Source of the DNA: Moniliophthora roreri
Lineage: Eukaryota; Basidiomycota; Agaricomycetes; Agaricales; Marasmiaceae
Direction: 5' to 3'
NCBI GenBank assembly: GCA_001466705.2
Contig: LATX02000202.1
Location: 248,001-312,000, forward strand
Length of the DNA: 64,000 nt
The position numbers and the translations under genes were made by a program. Each line of letters opens with the position of its first letter. The first letter of the stretch is position 1. Shown here piece by piece: positions 1 through 11,240 of this stretch. A model generated the notes under the pieces. That model made no database searches and was not told where the DNA came from. It was given only the letters and a program-made list of their open reading frames with translations.

Positions 1-2301
1 TGACCGCCTTTCCTTTATAACCCAAAGCCTTGAGAAGATCTGAATGGGACCCTCATCCTGCTGGAAATGACATGCTGAATGATCATGATCTGATTGCCGA
101 GGGTGGCCTTAACAATCTATAGACCGTGAACCGAATAGCTTGACATGCAAAATGACGGAGAACCATCGGCAAGTATAAAATCGGCTTTTGAACGATTATT
201 GGAAGCATTCGAGTCGCGTGAAGCCAACAGCCGGTACAGATCTGTAGATAAGGTAGATAGTCCTCGACGAATTAGCGTTCAGAGATCATGAACGTTCGCA
301 AAACGTTACCTGAGAAAGAACCGGGTATTCGAGTATACCGGGCGCTATTTCAATTGTGATAGATCGGGTGGAATTAAAGAATCAAAGCTGTCAAGTTCAA
401 CTCCACAACAGGAAGGGTCATATGCTTGGAATTTGTTTCGAGTTCAAAGCCCGCAGCAGCCCGATTCAGAGAATCGCTGAATATTAGCCAAGAGTAATGC
501 ATGGGAGATCAGAGAGAGAGAGTAGGCCTCACGTCGAGAAAAGCCAATTGGCCTATTGGACGGAGAAACTTTATCACCAAATGAACTGCGAAGAAAAGAA
601 AGAAAAGAAAACTGTTTTTTTTGTTTTTTTTTTGCGTCGGGCGCTGCCATCGGTGATTTGTTTCTGCTAATAGATTCGGCATCTACCCCAACTGCCGGAC
701 TCAATATAGTCTTTAGCATTGTGATTGACAAGAGTTGTTCCCCCAATCCCCACTCGTCAGGTCATCTGGCGTTACATTCTGTTCCACCTGCATGATACGT
801 CGGTGCGAGACCGGTGATTCAAGTCGTCTGAGTATTAGCGGTATATGGGAGTGTATAGCATCTCGGTTATTGATATATTCCCGAAACTGCTAAAAGCTTT
901 CGTCTCGCCCATGAGTATGAAGCAGGAAAAAGATCAGTTGGACGTACGTACGTACGTATTAATCGGGACCGACTGACGTACTTTTCTCATTTTAGTCTCC
1001 CGGTAACTCCACATTCAGACTGACGGCCGAGTCGCAGTTGTCCTGTGACCGACTATGTAAGTACTTAATGGATTTCTTCCGAGGCGTCCAAGGAAAAAAG
1101 TATAAGCATCTTACCGAACCATCGGGATTATCAGTCAGCCGTAAGACTGCGAGGGTACTCACTTGTCAACCGTTGTCCAATTGGGGGTTTTCTCTCTCTC
1201 TCTCTTGGTTGTTATATCTCATCAGTCTGATTGCGTTAACCACATAGGAGAAAGCAAAAGCACGGCGTACTTGGGGATGTTTTGTAAACTAGTCAAGTTG
1301 AACAAGGGGAACGTTAGGAAGCGAAATACTTTTTAGGATGACTGACAAAAAGTTTGACACATTGACTAGGCGTCGATCCGTACTCGACCACCGTACAGAA
1401 AGCTTCTCGGAATTATGACCGCTGCTGTGAGGAGAACAAACAGAGTTTCTGTAAAAGCCCACAGCTTACCTTCAAACCCCAAAGCTCGCTACCTCAACTT
1501 CACTACACACGGCTGACGTTGCTAAGGAAAGCTAGGCGAAATTGCGTCACGCGTGAAGAACAGTAATCGAGGTACGTACGTAAATGGATGACGACCGTTG
1601 GCGCCTGAAGCGATTTACGTGGGCTGTCAGACGTACATAGGCGCCAGCATTGATTCACAATCCATGCGGACAGGAACAAACGAGAAAAATAAAACCCTTT
1701 ATTGTTTCTATACAATAACATACGATTTCGGTTTGGGTAGGGCATAAACGAGCGTCTAGAAATGAGCGGAGGGGGGTATTATCCAAGAGTGTACGGTAGC
1801 ATAGAATCGACTCGCGATGAATGATTTGAGGGTCTGGCCCGATAGATACAAAAAAAAAAAAAAAAAAGACAAAGAATGCCCAAGAAACGAGAACCAGCCT
1901 AACGGGAAAAGAGAACGTTGAAAGCAATATGAAGAACGATGAATGATAAAAACTTGAAGAAAACCAATGACACAAGAGAACGAGAAACCAGAGACAGATG
2001 AACAAAAACAATGATACGATATGGAGCAGGAACTTGAATGAGTTGAGAATGTACACATGTGTGAGCGATCAACGATGAATATTGGTTAGTTGGTTAGATA
2101 TGCAGATTTCGAATTAAATAGAATAGATAGCCAGCGGCGCCACCCGCAAAGGGGGGCGACGGGTTCGGGAACAATTTCGTGATCGTCATCATGGTGAGTC
2201 GTGATCGCAGCATATGGTGGTGTCGGCAGGGTAAGCACCGCGTTCCCGCGCCATTGACAGGTGAGCGCCCGATGATATGGTAACCTAGGACGGCAGCCTG
2301 T
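1..2301. other. Intergenic, no gene recognised
   Basis: No coding region is supported here. The open frames are short and follow low-complexity DNA. Visible structure is limited to a TC microsatellite around 1190-1205, an alternating ACGT run around 942-957, and an 18-A tract at 1850-1867. The right end probably contains the 3' untranslated region of the minus-strand gene ending at 2302. Confidence 0.5.
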
Positions 2302-2607
2302 TCAATCCTCGTCCATCCTTGAAGGCGTCTGGATACCCCTCAAGGGCGTCCTATCCCTGTCTACATCCATGCCTTCGATCTTGAAGCCTTTTTCGGTCGA
2401 AGGCGGTGTACCAGGAACTGTCGGTAATCCAAACGCAACAGTCATTGAACGTGCACGCCTTGGTGTGACTGGTGATTTGCTGGGTGTACTAGGAAGGGAA
2501 GGAAGAGGCGGAAGAGGAAGTGCGGGAGCAGGTACGGGTGCTGGCGGAGGTAAAGCGCGGCGGCGTTGGGGTCTACAAATATATTACGAATTAACGCTTG
2601 GCTCATA

Positions 2608-2653
<46 letters not shown>

Positions 2654-3111
2654 GCTCACCTCAAAGCACCACCCAAGCTACCACTCCTCATCCTGCCCAC
2701 TCTTCCAGCAAAACTATTACTCTCTGTTGCCTGATTCACCAATCCATTCGTGATACTCCCACTTCTCGCTCTCCTCCCGGCCAACTCTGCTTGCTTTGAC
2801 GGACTTCGTACGTGGTGAATCGTGCTAGGTGAAGCCTGTATCGACAGACTAGACTTTCTCTTCCTCAATTTAGGCGTACTGCTCTTGCGACTGAACCGAG
2901 TTGACGAAGTGGAGTCCTCGACGTCACTCGTATCGTCAAGAATGTCTGATCTTGTTGTCGAGGTGAGAGTACACGTCGAAAGATTCGAAATGGTCGAAGC
3001 GATAGAGGATATGGATGCTGTCGAGTCCATTCTGGGCCGGGTGGGTGGATGGGATGGTGGAGCGAGGAGACCAGAAGCAAAAAAGGCGCTGTATTCGAAT
3101 GTGGTAGTCAT
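2302..3111 (-). CDS. Ser/Arg/Pro-rich protein of unknown function, 240 aa, two exons
   Basis: Exon 1 runs 3111-2660 and exon 2 runs 2572-2302. They are separated by an 87-nt GT-AG intron (2659-2573) with donor GTGAGCG and acceptor TTTGTAG. Splicing keeps one frame and gives 240 residues ending MDED. The N-terminal third is Ser/Thr-rich. The middle carries basic patches and several RRARS/MRSGS-type motifs that look like basophilic kinase or 14-3-3 sites. A proline-rich stretch follows the splice junction, and the C-terminus has TPxxTP and TPSR motifs. No folded domain is recognised, so it is probably a disordered regulatory protein. The function is not known. The start is the first ATG of the long frame. 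The intron is unusual because half of it is one homopolymer tract. Confidence 0.7.
2609..2652. repeat. A44 homopolymer (T44 in the transcript) inside an intron
   Basis: There are 44 consecutive A residues on the plus strand. They lie within the 87-nt intron of the minus-strand gene at 2302-3111, six bases after its 5' splice site. Confidence 0.95.
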
Positions 3112-4089
3112 TATGAGTCGTTTTTCGTGTCAGGTGTCGATGAAAGGGATAAGATTGTCGAGTAGACGTTTGGGATGGATGTTGAGGCGATGGAGAGTGC
3201 TGTGGAAAGGGGATGATGGACGAAAAACAAAGAAAAAGAAGGAATATATTTCAGGGGCACGTGCGCGTGGTTCAAATCAGCACCAAGCGGCAAAAGCGGC
3301 GGCGGGCGGAACGGGGAAATTTGTTTGCCGAAGGGAACGCAAGGATCGCTTGTGTCGTCACGGAGAACACGTTTTAATTTACGCTACCCTTGGAACGGGG
3401 AAGAAGGGTTGCAACCCAGGGAGAGGGTAGAAGGAATCGCCCAAACGATGACGGAGAGGTATTTAACGGAAATGGTACCGAGGTCCTAGGGGTGTGCTGA
3501 CGGTCGTCGAGCAACGGACAGGTCACGTTTGAAGGATCCCCCAGAGAGCTGCAAGTTTTTGGCGGAAGAAGCGATTCACGCCTTTTTATTTACCTCAGAA
3601 ATCACATTGTAACCCACTGCTTCCCGTCCACTTACCGTAACATGTTCTCGCTGGTCCAGCGTCGTCTCCTTGTCGAGGAGGCTATGTGCCTGACGACTCG
3701 TGGCCGCGGACGTATGCGCTGAATTGACTTGCGCAATGGGTAGTACGGTCAAGCCTGAAACAGAGAAAGAAAGGCCTTGGTAGTTATAAACCATGCGCTA
3801 TATTGCAAGTACAGCCCCACCTCCAGTCCAGAAATAGCTGGATACTCCAATCAAATCCAATAGAGTCGACATCCCACAAAGCTATGCACATGTTGTCCGT
3901 TGATCCTTGAACGGAGTTGATGCTTGACTCTTCCTTTTTTTGCCCCGTTATCACCGTTTGATCGGGAAAGCGAAGCTGAGGGCTTCGCCTTCGCATTTAA
4001 CATCAATGCTTCTCAGTCAAAGTGAGATACGTGTGGGTCAAAAATGCAGCAGTAATGATACCGAAAAAAAACCAAACCACTCCAGGTAG
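3112..4089. other. Intergenic: presumed promoter of the 2302-3111 gene
   Basis: No gene is supported. The segment 3112-3400 should hold the promoter and 5' UTR of the minus-strand Ser-rich gene. The rest separates it from the tRNA-Thr gene at 4090. Confidence 0.4.
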
Positions 4090-4183
4090 TTCCCCCTAGC
4101 CGACTTGAACGACTGACCTCTTCATTCTTAGCATATCAGAACGCATATACTAGTGAAGCGCTCTACCGCTGAGCTAAGGGGGA
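4090..4183 (-). tRNA. tRNA-Thr(AGT): tRNA-Thr (anticodon AGT) with a 22-nt intron
   Basis: The cloverleaf can be read directly. The acceptor stem is TCCCCCT/AGGGGGA, the D arm is GCTC/GAGC, the anticodon stem is CTTCA/TGAAG and the T arm contains the TTCAAGT loop. Position 33 is T and the anticodon is AGT, followed by A37 and then a 22-nt intron at the canonical 37/38 position. The mature length is 72 nt plus CCA. The mature body matches the copies at 46247-46326 and 49954-50056; only the intron differs. Confidence 0.93.
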
Positions 4184-6527
4184 GGATACAAATTGGATCG
4201 GCTATAATGTACAGACACCCTTGCAAAGGTCAGAGACAAAGCACCGGTCAAGGCGTGGACCAAAAAGTAAACCTACACATATCAATCATCTCTCCACAAT
4301 ACTACCCCAATGATCTTCGACTCATGGTCAAGAGATACAAGGGGTCTGTTTACTCATTCAATAATAATATTCTCATTAATGGCTGCTGACTGGTCTACAG
4401 TATTGAATCGGGGATGATGTACCCAGTCGCACTCATCGCATATGCCGCGCTGATTCTAGCATTCATTGACGAGGCCGTGAAGGATGATCCTAGGCCTGAG
4501 AACATTATCACGGCAGGGAACATCCTTCAAAGCATGATCATCCACATTCTAGTCGGTCATATCCATGAACTTGAAAAGCGAGAAACTGACTCGGCGGCAG
4601 GGGATAGCCATCAGCAAGCTTACGGCCTGCCCTTTTTCGGCACGTAGGCGACCTGTAGCGGCACGCAGTCAAAGATCACGGGCTAGGTCCCTTTTCTAGA
4701 AAGGCCGGCCACTTTTTTCGGTCCGGGACCAGCACCAAAAAGGCCGCCAAGGCCAAAAAGGTGAGAGGTAACGTACTAGGTCACCGTTGCCAAAAGGCTG
4801 GCGCCGGCGGTATCAACACCCTTCAGGATGTCCGTGGATATCCCAAGAGCCCAAATGTGGGTTGTGTAGTACCAAGAGGCTATCAAGGTTTATGATTCCA
4901 TAGATTCAGTTTATTTACTGTCAATTTTTGATTGTGATTCACTCCTTGAAGATTTCCATTTTTCTGGTGGTTTAGATGGTTTTTGTATGTTTTATCTGAA
5001 TAAATGTTGCTTTGGAGTTCACCAGTAATGTGCTGTAGTACAAGTAGACTATGTTATATCTTTGGAATTGTTGACCTTTGCAACCTTTGAGACTTTGACC
5101 TGCAGAAAGGCCGAAAATGCCGAAAATGCCGAAAAAGGCCAAAAGGGAATTTGTCGACTTCCTGATGCACTCACAGACCTTAATGATTGCGCAAGGTCTC
5201 AGCTTTTCTACGGTGGATAGAGTAGCCTCGAGTATGGAAGGAGCCAGTGTACAATCTGGTACGGCGCTCGACATATCCCCAAAGAATTGGCCTGGGGTAG
5301 AGGTGTCGGGAGGATGTAGTCTTGATTGCATTTACGAGTGTCAAGAAGAGACGGGCCGCCAAGCAGTATAAAGGAATAGAAACTTCCTAACATACAAGGC
5401 TTGTTCAGCATTTCAACATACTGATATAGTTGTTCTATTTTACCACTGTTATTGTACTCAATCTCCCACTTCCCCACTCCTTGATCACTTTTTCAGAGGC
5501 CTTTTCTCCTTCTGCGTTTAATGAACGCCAGTGTGGATGGTTGGGAGAAATGTTGGTTTCATGGACAGCATGGTGGTACCTTTTGATGTGTAGAGTGTTA
5601 AATTAGAATCAGCCCTGATGCTATCTAATGGAGTCCGTTGGTTTCCGATGAATTCCGTTCATTGTCCGATGCACTCACCACTCTCCTTTATCAACGTCTA
5701 TAGTCGTTGCCTTTCTCCCATTTTGGTCACCGGGAACTTAGTTTTTAATTTTTGACTGCTGCCGTCGTCATTGCGCAAACTTCTCGCACTACGACAAGTT
5801 CATCATTTTCCCAGGCCAACACTTCTTCCTGACCACCATCTCCGCTCACCGCCAAACACTTCGCCCTCACCGCCCAAGCCCTCTAATATTACTGTTCCTT
5901 TTTGCTGATGATGCCCAGGTGAATGCCTTGTTCAATAATCCAAACTTTTTGTCTTGCCTGTCAATGACATTAGACTAATCATATACGAGTCATTCTCTTT
6001 CAATGTCTCAGGTAGGCTAGCCTAGCTACTTTGATTCATGATGACATGACCTCACGTTTTTCGCGCTTTTCCATTATTTTCCAGAATGACAGTAATCAGC
6101 ACGACGCTCAGATAACCTTTTGCGACTGTATACCCTGAAGAAGTTCGCCAGGCGAATATGATGACTAGAGTGCTTGGCATTGGGAATACTCTAGCAGTGA
6201 TACCTGTGATATTTGTGGTTCGGAGTAGTAGCTGGGGCTCTTGCTCTGCTTTTCTAGGTATGGACATGCAACGTGAAATGACTATCTGACGATGACGAAC
6301 TCTTTCACGCTTTTCACAGTATTGTCTTGTTAAGGCCAGACATGTCAAGTGGTTGAAACTGAAACAACACACAAAGACCATTTGGGAAGAATAACGGCGC
6401 TAAAAGCGCCACGGATATTGAGTACCGGACCGTGAGCGATCATATCCATTGTCCTTCTGCTACAGATCCGGGTTCATAAATACAACCTATCTCTTATGTC
6501 TCATCCTACTCGTTTATCTCGACCATC
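4184..6527. other. Intergenic with minor repeats, no gene recognised
   Basis: Two short plus-strand frames are present (4414-4647, 77 codons; 5117-5371, 84 codons). Neither has a recognisable domain or flanking splice signals that extend it. A short GCCGAAAAT-type repeat lies at about 5110-5142. The stretch 4690-4800 has AAGGCC-rich, Lys/Ala-coding character that could be a decayed coding fragment. The promoter of the F-box gene should lie just before 6528. Confidence 0.4.
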
Positions 6528-7892
6528 ATGCCATTCGTATACGAGCTTCCACAAGAAATCACCGATAAAATCATCGATTACCTTGTCGACGACATATACG
6601 ACCTACCCTCCGTCTCCCTCGTCAGCCGCTCATGGTTTCCACGCAGCCATCACCATCTCTTTCTCCAGCGCTCATACACCACTATTAGTTACATGGCATT
6701 CGACACACTGTACAACTTGTGCAGATCCAAACACTCGACCATCTCATCTGGATTGATGCCTGAGATGCGTTTCCTCCTTCCACTCGAATCATACGAGTTC
6801 TGCCGACTCTTGTCGAGAGATCCAGTTCATTCAGGAGACGAACGTTTTGCAGAGTTATTCACAGGCGTAAAAACCCTCGAACTACGCGTCGTCGAATCCG
6901 GACGGCTCGATTCATCCATGTGGAAAAGGTTTACCACCCTCTTTCAGTCCGTTCGGTATCTTCGACTGTTCAACGTGTCTTTCCGGGACGCCAAACAATT
7001 CTGCGATATTGCTTTGTCCCTTGCGGCACTCGAAGAGTTGCATTTGGAAGATCGACAAAACTGTTTCGCCGTATTCAAGGGTACTGGGGTATCTTCAGCG
7101 GCGCCTGTCCTTGCTCGCGTGCCCCAGAAGCTTCGCAAGCTCACCCTCGAAGCCCGACTGTGCACCTACTCTCCCCAATTTACTTCCGTAATTCTTTCAC
7201 TCGCAACCCAAATTGTCGAATGGGTATTCCTCGACATCGATCGTGCAGACCTTCCTACTATCGGACGAATTTTCTCGTCAGCTCTGGCCAAAGAGCAATC
7301 CTGGACTTTTGACCTCTCTAATGACCTCCACCCGAACAGCTTGCTGTACAACGATTCCAGTGAAGCGAAGGATCTGATCCTTCAGCACATCGATCTACGC
7401 CACAACCAGAACGTCAGGCATATCACTTTTGACGGCGAATTTTGGTGGTATGTTATGGAGCCCTTTTTGTACAGAAAAAGAGGTGGCTCCTTGACTTCGG
7501 TTACCCTGCCGTCGGTTACCCTGCTGTACAGTTGCCACCGTCTCAGGGATTTAGGGACTCCCAAGTTGTTTGAGGATATGGGAGCGCGCGGGGATACGGT
7601 GATGGATGTTATGCAGCGAGTCGATGATATTCTGCATCGGTCGATGATTAAAGAGCTTCATTTTACCGTCGCTGTGCCAATTCAAGCAGCAGAGGGGGGT
7701 GTACTATTATCGGAAAGTCAATGGGGATTGAAAAAATGCGTGAAGTACCGGATGTATGAAGGGATGAGTGGCTGGGATGAGGTAAAGGGAATTTACGACG
7801 AATTTGTTGGATGCCTACCGAAGGCGAAGAAGAGAGATGTGTTGAGGCCAGTGGTAATTGGATGTAAACGGTCCGTTGCAAGCGAAGACTAG
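6528..7892 (+). CDS. F-box domain protein, 454 aa, single exon
   Basis: The N-terminus (about residues 5-45) reads LPQEITDKIIDYLVDD followed by LPSVSLVSRSW. This is the classic basidiomycete F-box pattern: LPxEI, a hydrophobic helix, then the xxxxLVSRxW motif. F-box proteins bind Skp1 in SCF ubiquitin ligases and recruit substrates through the C-terminal part. Here that part (residues about 100-400) has irregular leucine-rich stretches such as VRYLRLFNVSF and LEELHLED, which may form degenerate leucine-rich repeats. The substrate is unknown. Agaricomycete genomes carry very many such genes. No intron is needed. A different frame begins upstream at 6496, but the ATG at 6528 directly precedes the F-box, so it is chosen. 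Confidence 0.85.
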   Translation: MPFVYELPQEITDKIIDYLVDDIYDLPSVSLVSRSWFPRSHHHLFLQRSYTTISYMAFDTLYNLCRSKHSTISSGLMPEMRFLLPLESYEFCRLLSRDPVHSGDERFAELFTGVKTLELRVVESGRLDSSMWKRFTTLFQSVRYLRLFNVSFRDAKQFCDIALSLAALEELHLEDRQNCFAVFKGTGVSSAAPVLARVPQKLRKLTLEARLCTYSPQFTSVILSLATQIVEWVFLDIDRADLPTIGRIFSSALAKEQSWTFDLSNDLHPNSLLYNDSSEAKDLILQHIDLRHNQNVRHITFDGEFWWYVMEPFLYRKRGGSLTSVTLPSVTLLYSCHRLRDLGTPKLFEDMGARGDTVMDVMQRVDDILHRSMIKELHFTVAVPIQAAEGGVLLSESQWGLKKCVKYRMYEGMSGWDEVKGIYDEFVGCLPKAKKRDVLRPVVIGCKRSVASED

Positions 7893-8617
7893 TTTGGCTA
7901 TCGTAGAATCATGTAAGGCAGAAAAATTATCATGCTATCCGAGTCGAGGAAAACTTTTCACCGCCTTCTTGATTACGCTCACCGTTCCAGTACTCTACTA
8001 GTAAGCATTACACGACGAGCCACGTCGCTCGAATCATCGCCTTTTTGGCGAACACGTCGCAAAACGTGTCTGTTCATCTCTCATATAAAACTGCCAAGTT
8101 CTCAAGGTTATCAATCCTGTTGGACGCACAAAACACTTTTTCCATTACATTCTGTACATATCCCAACCCCGTCGTGTGTAGGTAAGTAAGGTCGTATGTC
8201 CCAATCATCCAACAATTCCAAAGCGCTCAACCGCCCGTAGACGGGAGCAATGCATCGGGAAACGAAGGAAGACTGGGGAGAAGTCGTAGGTATCGGCGAA
8301 AGAAGGAAACGAGAGACCGGGATAAGTAAAAGAGTGACATGTACGTAGTATAGGTGCAATAAAATAATGTGAAAGAGACAGAGATGTAGGAGAGAGAAAC
8401 AGATATGAAAAGATGAGTGTAGTTTTGGGCGATTATACATATTAGACATGGATGATAGAAAGATCAAAGGTACGAAAGGAATAACGATAGGATCCAAAAA
8501 CACCAAAAGTCCCAAAATTTTCGAGGTAAACAGGGTAGACTTTTCTATATGTATCTCCCGGCGACACTTGATGTGGTTAATCCTCACCCTTCCACCCCGC
8601 AAGCAGCGGATGCGCGC
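7893..8617. other. Convergent intergenic: 3' flanks of the F-box and bZIP genes
   Basis: This lies between two convergently transcribed genes and probably holds both 3' untranslated regions. No separate gene is supported. The minus-strand frame at 8111-8602 is low in complexity and has no recognisable motif. Confidence 0.45.
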
Positions 8618-9876
8618 TCAAACCACTTGAACGCCAGATGAGCCCAAGCTCATAGGCATCACAGGTGTGGCGCTGCTATCCGTCTGCATCGCAGGAACGA
8701 CATCCAACCCCTCTAAGAGAGTGGTGTAGTCAAAGACGCTACCACTCCCGAACCCATCCAACCACGTCGCCGTGAAGCCCCCCGAAGTCGACTCAATGGT
8801 CTGAGTGTTTCCAAACCCAAAAAGACTTGACGTTCCTTCTGTACCTAGTCCTACATCCATATCCATATTCAATCCTGCAACACCCGTCATATTCATATCC
8901 AGCCCCAACATCTCAACCTCCGTCTCCTCCTTCACCTCCTTGGTACCGGTCGGCGCCGTCTCCGGCGACCCTTGAGTTTGTCCGGTAGAGTTGAACAAAT
9001 CAAGAGCTGGTACACTCTCTGACCTCGTCTCTGGTGAGGGAGAGGTTGAGCGAGATTCGCAGAGGATCTCACGGAAGAGCGTTTCCATTGTTGCATCGTC
9101 GACAGGGACGGGCTCTTGAGCAGCGAGAAGGGTTGTGTCGTTATGGTGGTGAGAGGAGTAGAATTTGAGTTCAAGTTCACCCGCTGCAGGGCCACACGAG
9201 GACGTGTGGTCGCCATCCGTGCTAGATGGCGAGTGGACTGGGACTCTAGCTCAGACTCGGAAGTCGGGAGAGGTAAGGGAGACGACACAGGAGAAGTGGT
9301 GGAAGTGAAGGTAAATTCAGGGGTGTCGGAGTTATGAGATGGAGTGGGTGATAAGGGGAAAGACATGGTTTGAGAAGGTACTGTCGATTGTGTAGAGTCT
9401 GTAGGGGGGCATGATGGTGTTGATGTCGATGTTGAAACGGCAGAGATGGAAGTGGTGGTAGAAGCGGGAGAAGATTCGGGTAATTTCGAAGCTTCCGCCG
9501 TTGGTATGACTGGTGCAGCCTCTTGTCCAGAGAATGCTTTGACGACAGCCTCCAGCCCACGCTCCAAGCTTGCAATGCGAGCTCTGAGCTCCTGGTTTTC
9601 TCTGTCTTTAACACTGTCTTGCTGGGGTTCTGAAGGAGGAAGTCCAGCACGAAGACGCTTGTTCTCTTCTTCAAGCTCGGCTACTCTCCGTTCAAGGTAT
9701 GTAAATTGAGCCTTTCTCCGGTCTCGAGAGTTCTGTGCGGCGATACGATTGCGGTGGGCCCTGGCCTCTTTGCGTTCCTCTGATGACATTTCTGAACGAG
9801 GACGCTTGCGAGAAGGACCGGAGACTGGGGATGGGATTGATGACGGTGAAGATGGTTCTGATATGTGAGATGACAT
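8618..9876 (-). CDS. HAC1: HAC1/XBP1-type bZIP transcription factor of the unfolded protein response; needs removal of a 35-nt intron
   Basis: The basic region (residues about 37-56) carries NRIAAQNSRDRRKAQ, the N-x3-AQ-x2-RDRxK pattern typical of HAC1/XBP1 (Hxl1 and Cib1 in basidiomycetes). A leucine zipper follows with leucines at 61, 68 and 75. These factors are nuclear activators of ER-stress genes, and their mRNA is cut by Ire1. Without splicing, the frame ends at 8932 (314 aa) with a basic tail. Removing 35 nt (9221-9187) joins exon 1 (9876-9222, 655 nt) to a second frame (9186-8618, 569 nt) and gives 407 aa with a long acidic, hydrophobic-patched C-terminus resembling an activation domain. 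The frame shift needed is exactly 2 modulo 3, as supplied by 35. The start is the ATG that opens MSSHISEPSS. Family assignment is strong; the intron is inferred from sequence and structure. Confidence 0.85.
9187..9221 (-). promoter_or_regulatory. Candidate Ire1-spliced (non-spliceosomal) 35-nt intron with loop cleavage sites
   Basis: On the minus strand the 5' junction sits in a hairpin with a perfect 8-bp stem, TCGCCATC (9232-9225) with GATGGCGA (9217-9210), and a 7-nt loop TAGCACG. The proposed cut is after the third loop base, G9222. The 3' junction is the loop sequence CTGCAGC (9189-9183), cut after G9187, which fits the CNG/CNGN consensus of Ire1 sites. A second hairpin, CCACACG-TCCT-CGTGTGG (9209-9192), lies between them. 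The intron does not begin with GT or end with AG. Weak points: loop 1 departs from consensus at positions 1 and 6, and the stem of loop 2 is only 2-3 uninterrupted bp. Confidence 0.75.
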
Positions 9877-10892
9877 TGCGGAGGTAGTATGGAAGGAGTA
9901 GTGGGGAGAGAGGTACTGCTGATTAAGTACCAGAAGATACTGCTATGGAGCAGGACGAGCTACGTGGTCGTTCGTAAAGAATCTGTGCACACTGACGTGG
10001 CAAAGATAAGCGTAACGTCACGTGAAGTTGCCAAATTGGGATTTCCGATTTTCCGCCGTTCTTGGATGATTTTTATCTCTGCTGAACGTTTTTTGAACGC
10101 GATAGCGTATGCACTTCAAGTTTATGACCTGGATCATTCTGAGCCATTCTTGTCGATTCTGGTGGCCTTCTTTTCTCAGTTTCTTATCCTTCCAGCAATA
10201 TTTGAAGATATTTCGAACAACATCGTACTCGGACACGAGATCAAGGTGCAACAAGGTGCGCAATTAATCACGCACTTTTGTATTTGAAAAGCCTTAACGT
10301 TGCTACAAAGATCCTCGATCCTCCCTGTTGCTAGGAGGAGCACTACGAATAGATCAATATTCAATCCCCAGGGACAGCACTCGCTCTGCCGAATGACGAA
10401 TTCGATGGGTTGTTTCGATAAAATGATATTCTTGAAGATAGCCCCTTAAAGAAAAGACCAACGACAAGGTATGTTTTGGACGATACACTCTTGAGTTTCG
10501 TCCAGACATTCCAACCTGCTAGACACTTTGGGTCGGCGACTTCCGACCACATGTACTAAGGCTTCATACAGCTCTCGATGAGATACCACCAACATATAGC
10601 ATCAGACAGATTTACCTGCATGTAAGGCGTTGAACTTTTACCGTTGTCTTTCAGTGTCGTAACTGCAACAAGATCAGCACGTTTGGAACGTGATGTATCT
10701 CAGCAGTCCGTGGATACCTAAACCTCTCCATCTTATTCATCACTGCTACGTGACGGACACAATTCTCATGGCTGGTGAACCCGCTATCCTCGAAAACGGG
10801 TGTCTCAAAATGAGCGGCCCATGTGCCTCCCACTGTCCCATTTTTTAGGACACGGAACGTATAGGTATTCACTAGGTCTCACGAGGAACCAG
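9877..10892. other. Intergenic: presumed HAC1-like gene promoter
   Basis: No gene is supported. The plus-strand frame at 9889-10287 overlaps the expected 5' UTR and promoter of the bZIP gene and has no recognisable domain. Confidence 0.4.
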
Positions 10893-10900
10893 CTCCTATT

Positions 10901-11240
10901 CAGTGATGTTGGGGGCTCGGCTCAAGCCCTGAAGCCAGGCCTGACCGAGCCGAGCCCTACTGTAGGGCTTCGACCGGGCTCAGGGCTCGGGCTTGCATTT
11001 CTGAAAGCCCAAGCCCAGGGCTTGAGCCCTAGACGATATGATGGAAAGTGCAGCCCGTGGCTGTAGGCAAGTGATACCCAAAAGCCCTGGCCTAAGCCGG
11101 GCCCTGCCTACGGCTCGGGCTTCTGGCGGCTCGGGCTTCTGGCGGCTCAAGGCTCGGGCTCGATGTTTGGTGACCCTGAGCCCTCTCAAGCCAGGCCTAA
11201 GCCCGGGGCTTTGAGCCAAGCCGAGCCCGCAACATCACTA
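10901..11240. mobile_element. hAT-like MITE, 340 bp, with 8-bp target-site duplication
   Basis: The left end begins CAGTGATGTTGGGGGCTCGG and the right end, read inward, begins TAGTGATGTTGCGGGCTCGG. These are terminal inverted repeats of about 20 bp with two mismatches. The element is flanked by a perfect 8-bp direct repeat CTCCTATT (10893-10900 and 11241-11248). An 8-bp duplication together with YAGTGATG termini is the signature of hAT transposons. The interior is unusually GC-rich and built from many short GGGCTCGGGCTT/AAGCCC blocks in both orientations, resembling hAT subterminal repeats. There is no transposase frame, so it is non-autonomous. Confidence 0.88.

Noticed and set aside
942..957. 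ACGT alternating palindrome
   Set aside because: Simple microsatellite with no associated structure or gene signal.
1655..2058. Minus-strand frames of 100-133 codons, hydrophobic and Phe-rich
   Set aside because: Two overlapping frames through an A-rich tract and its flanks; composition reflects low-complexity DNA.
9100..9260. An ordinary GT-AG intron joining the two HAC1-like frames
   Set aside because: Possible GT and AG dinucleotides exist, but none combines a fungal-like donor, a branch site and the required 2 (mod 3) length as well as the hairpin-loop junctions do. It is not formally excluded; RNA data would decide.
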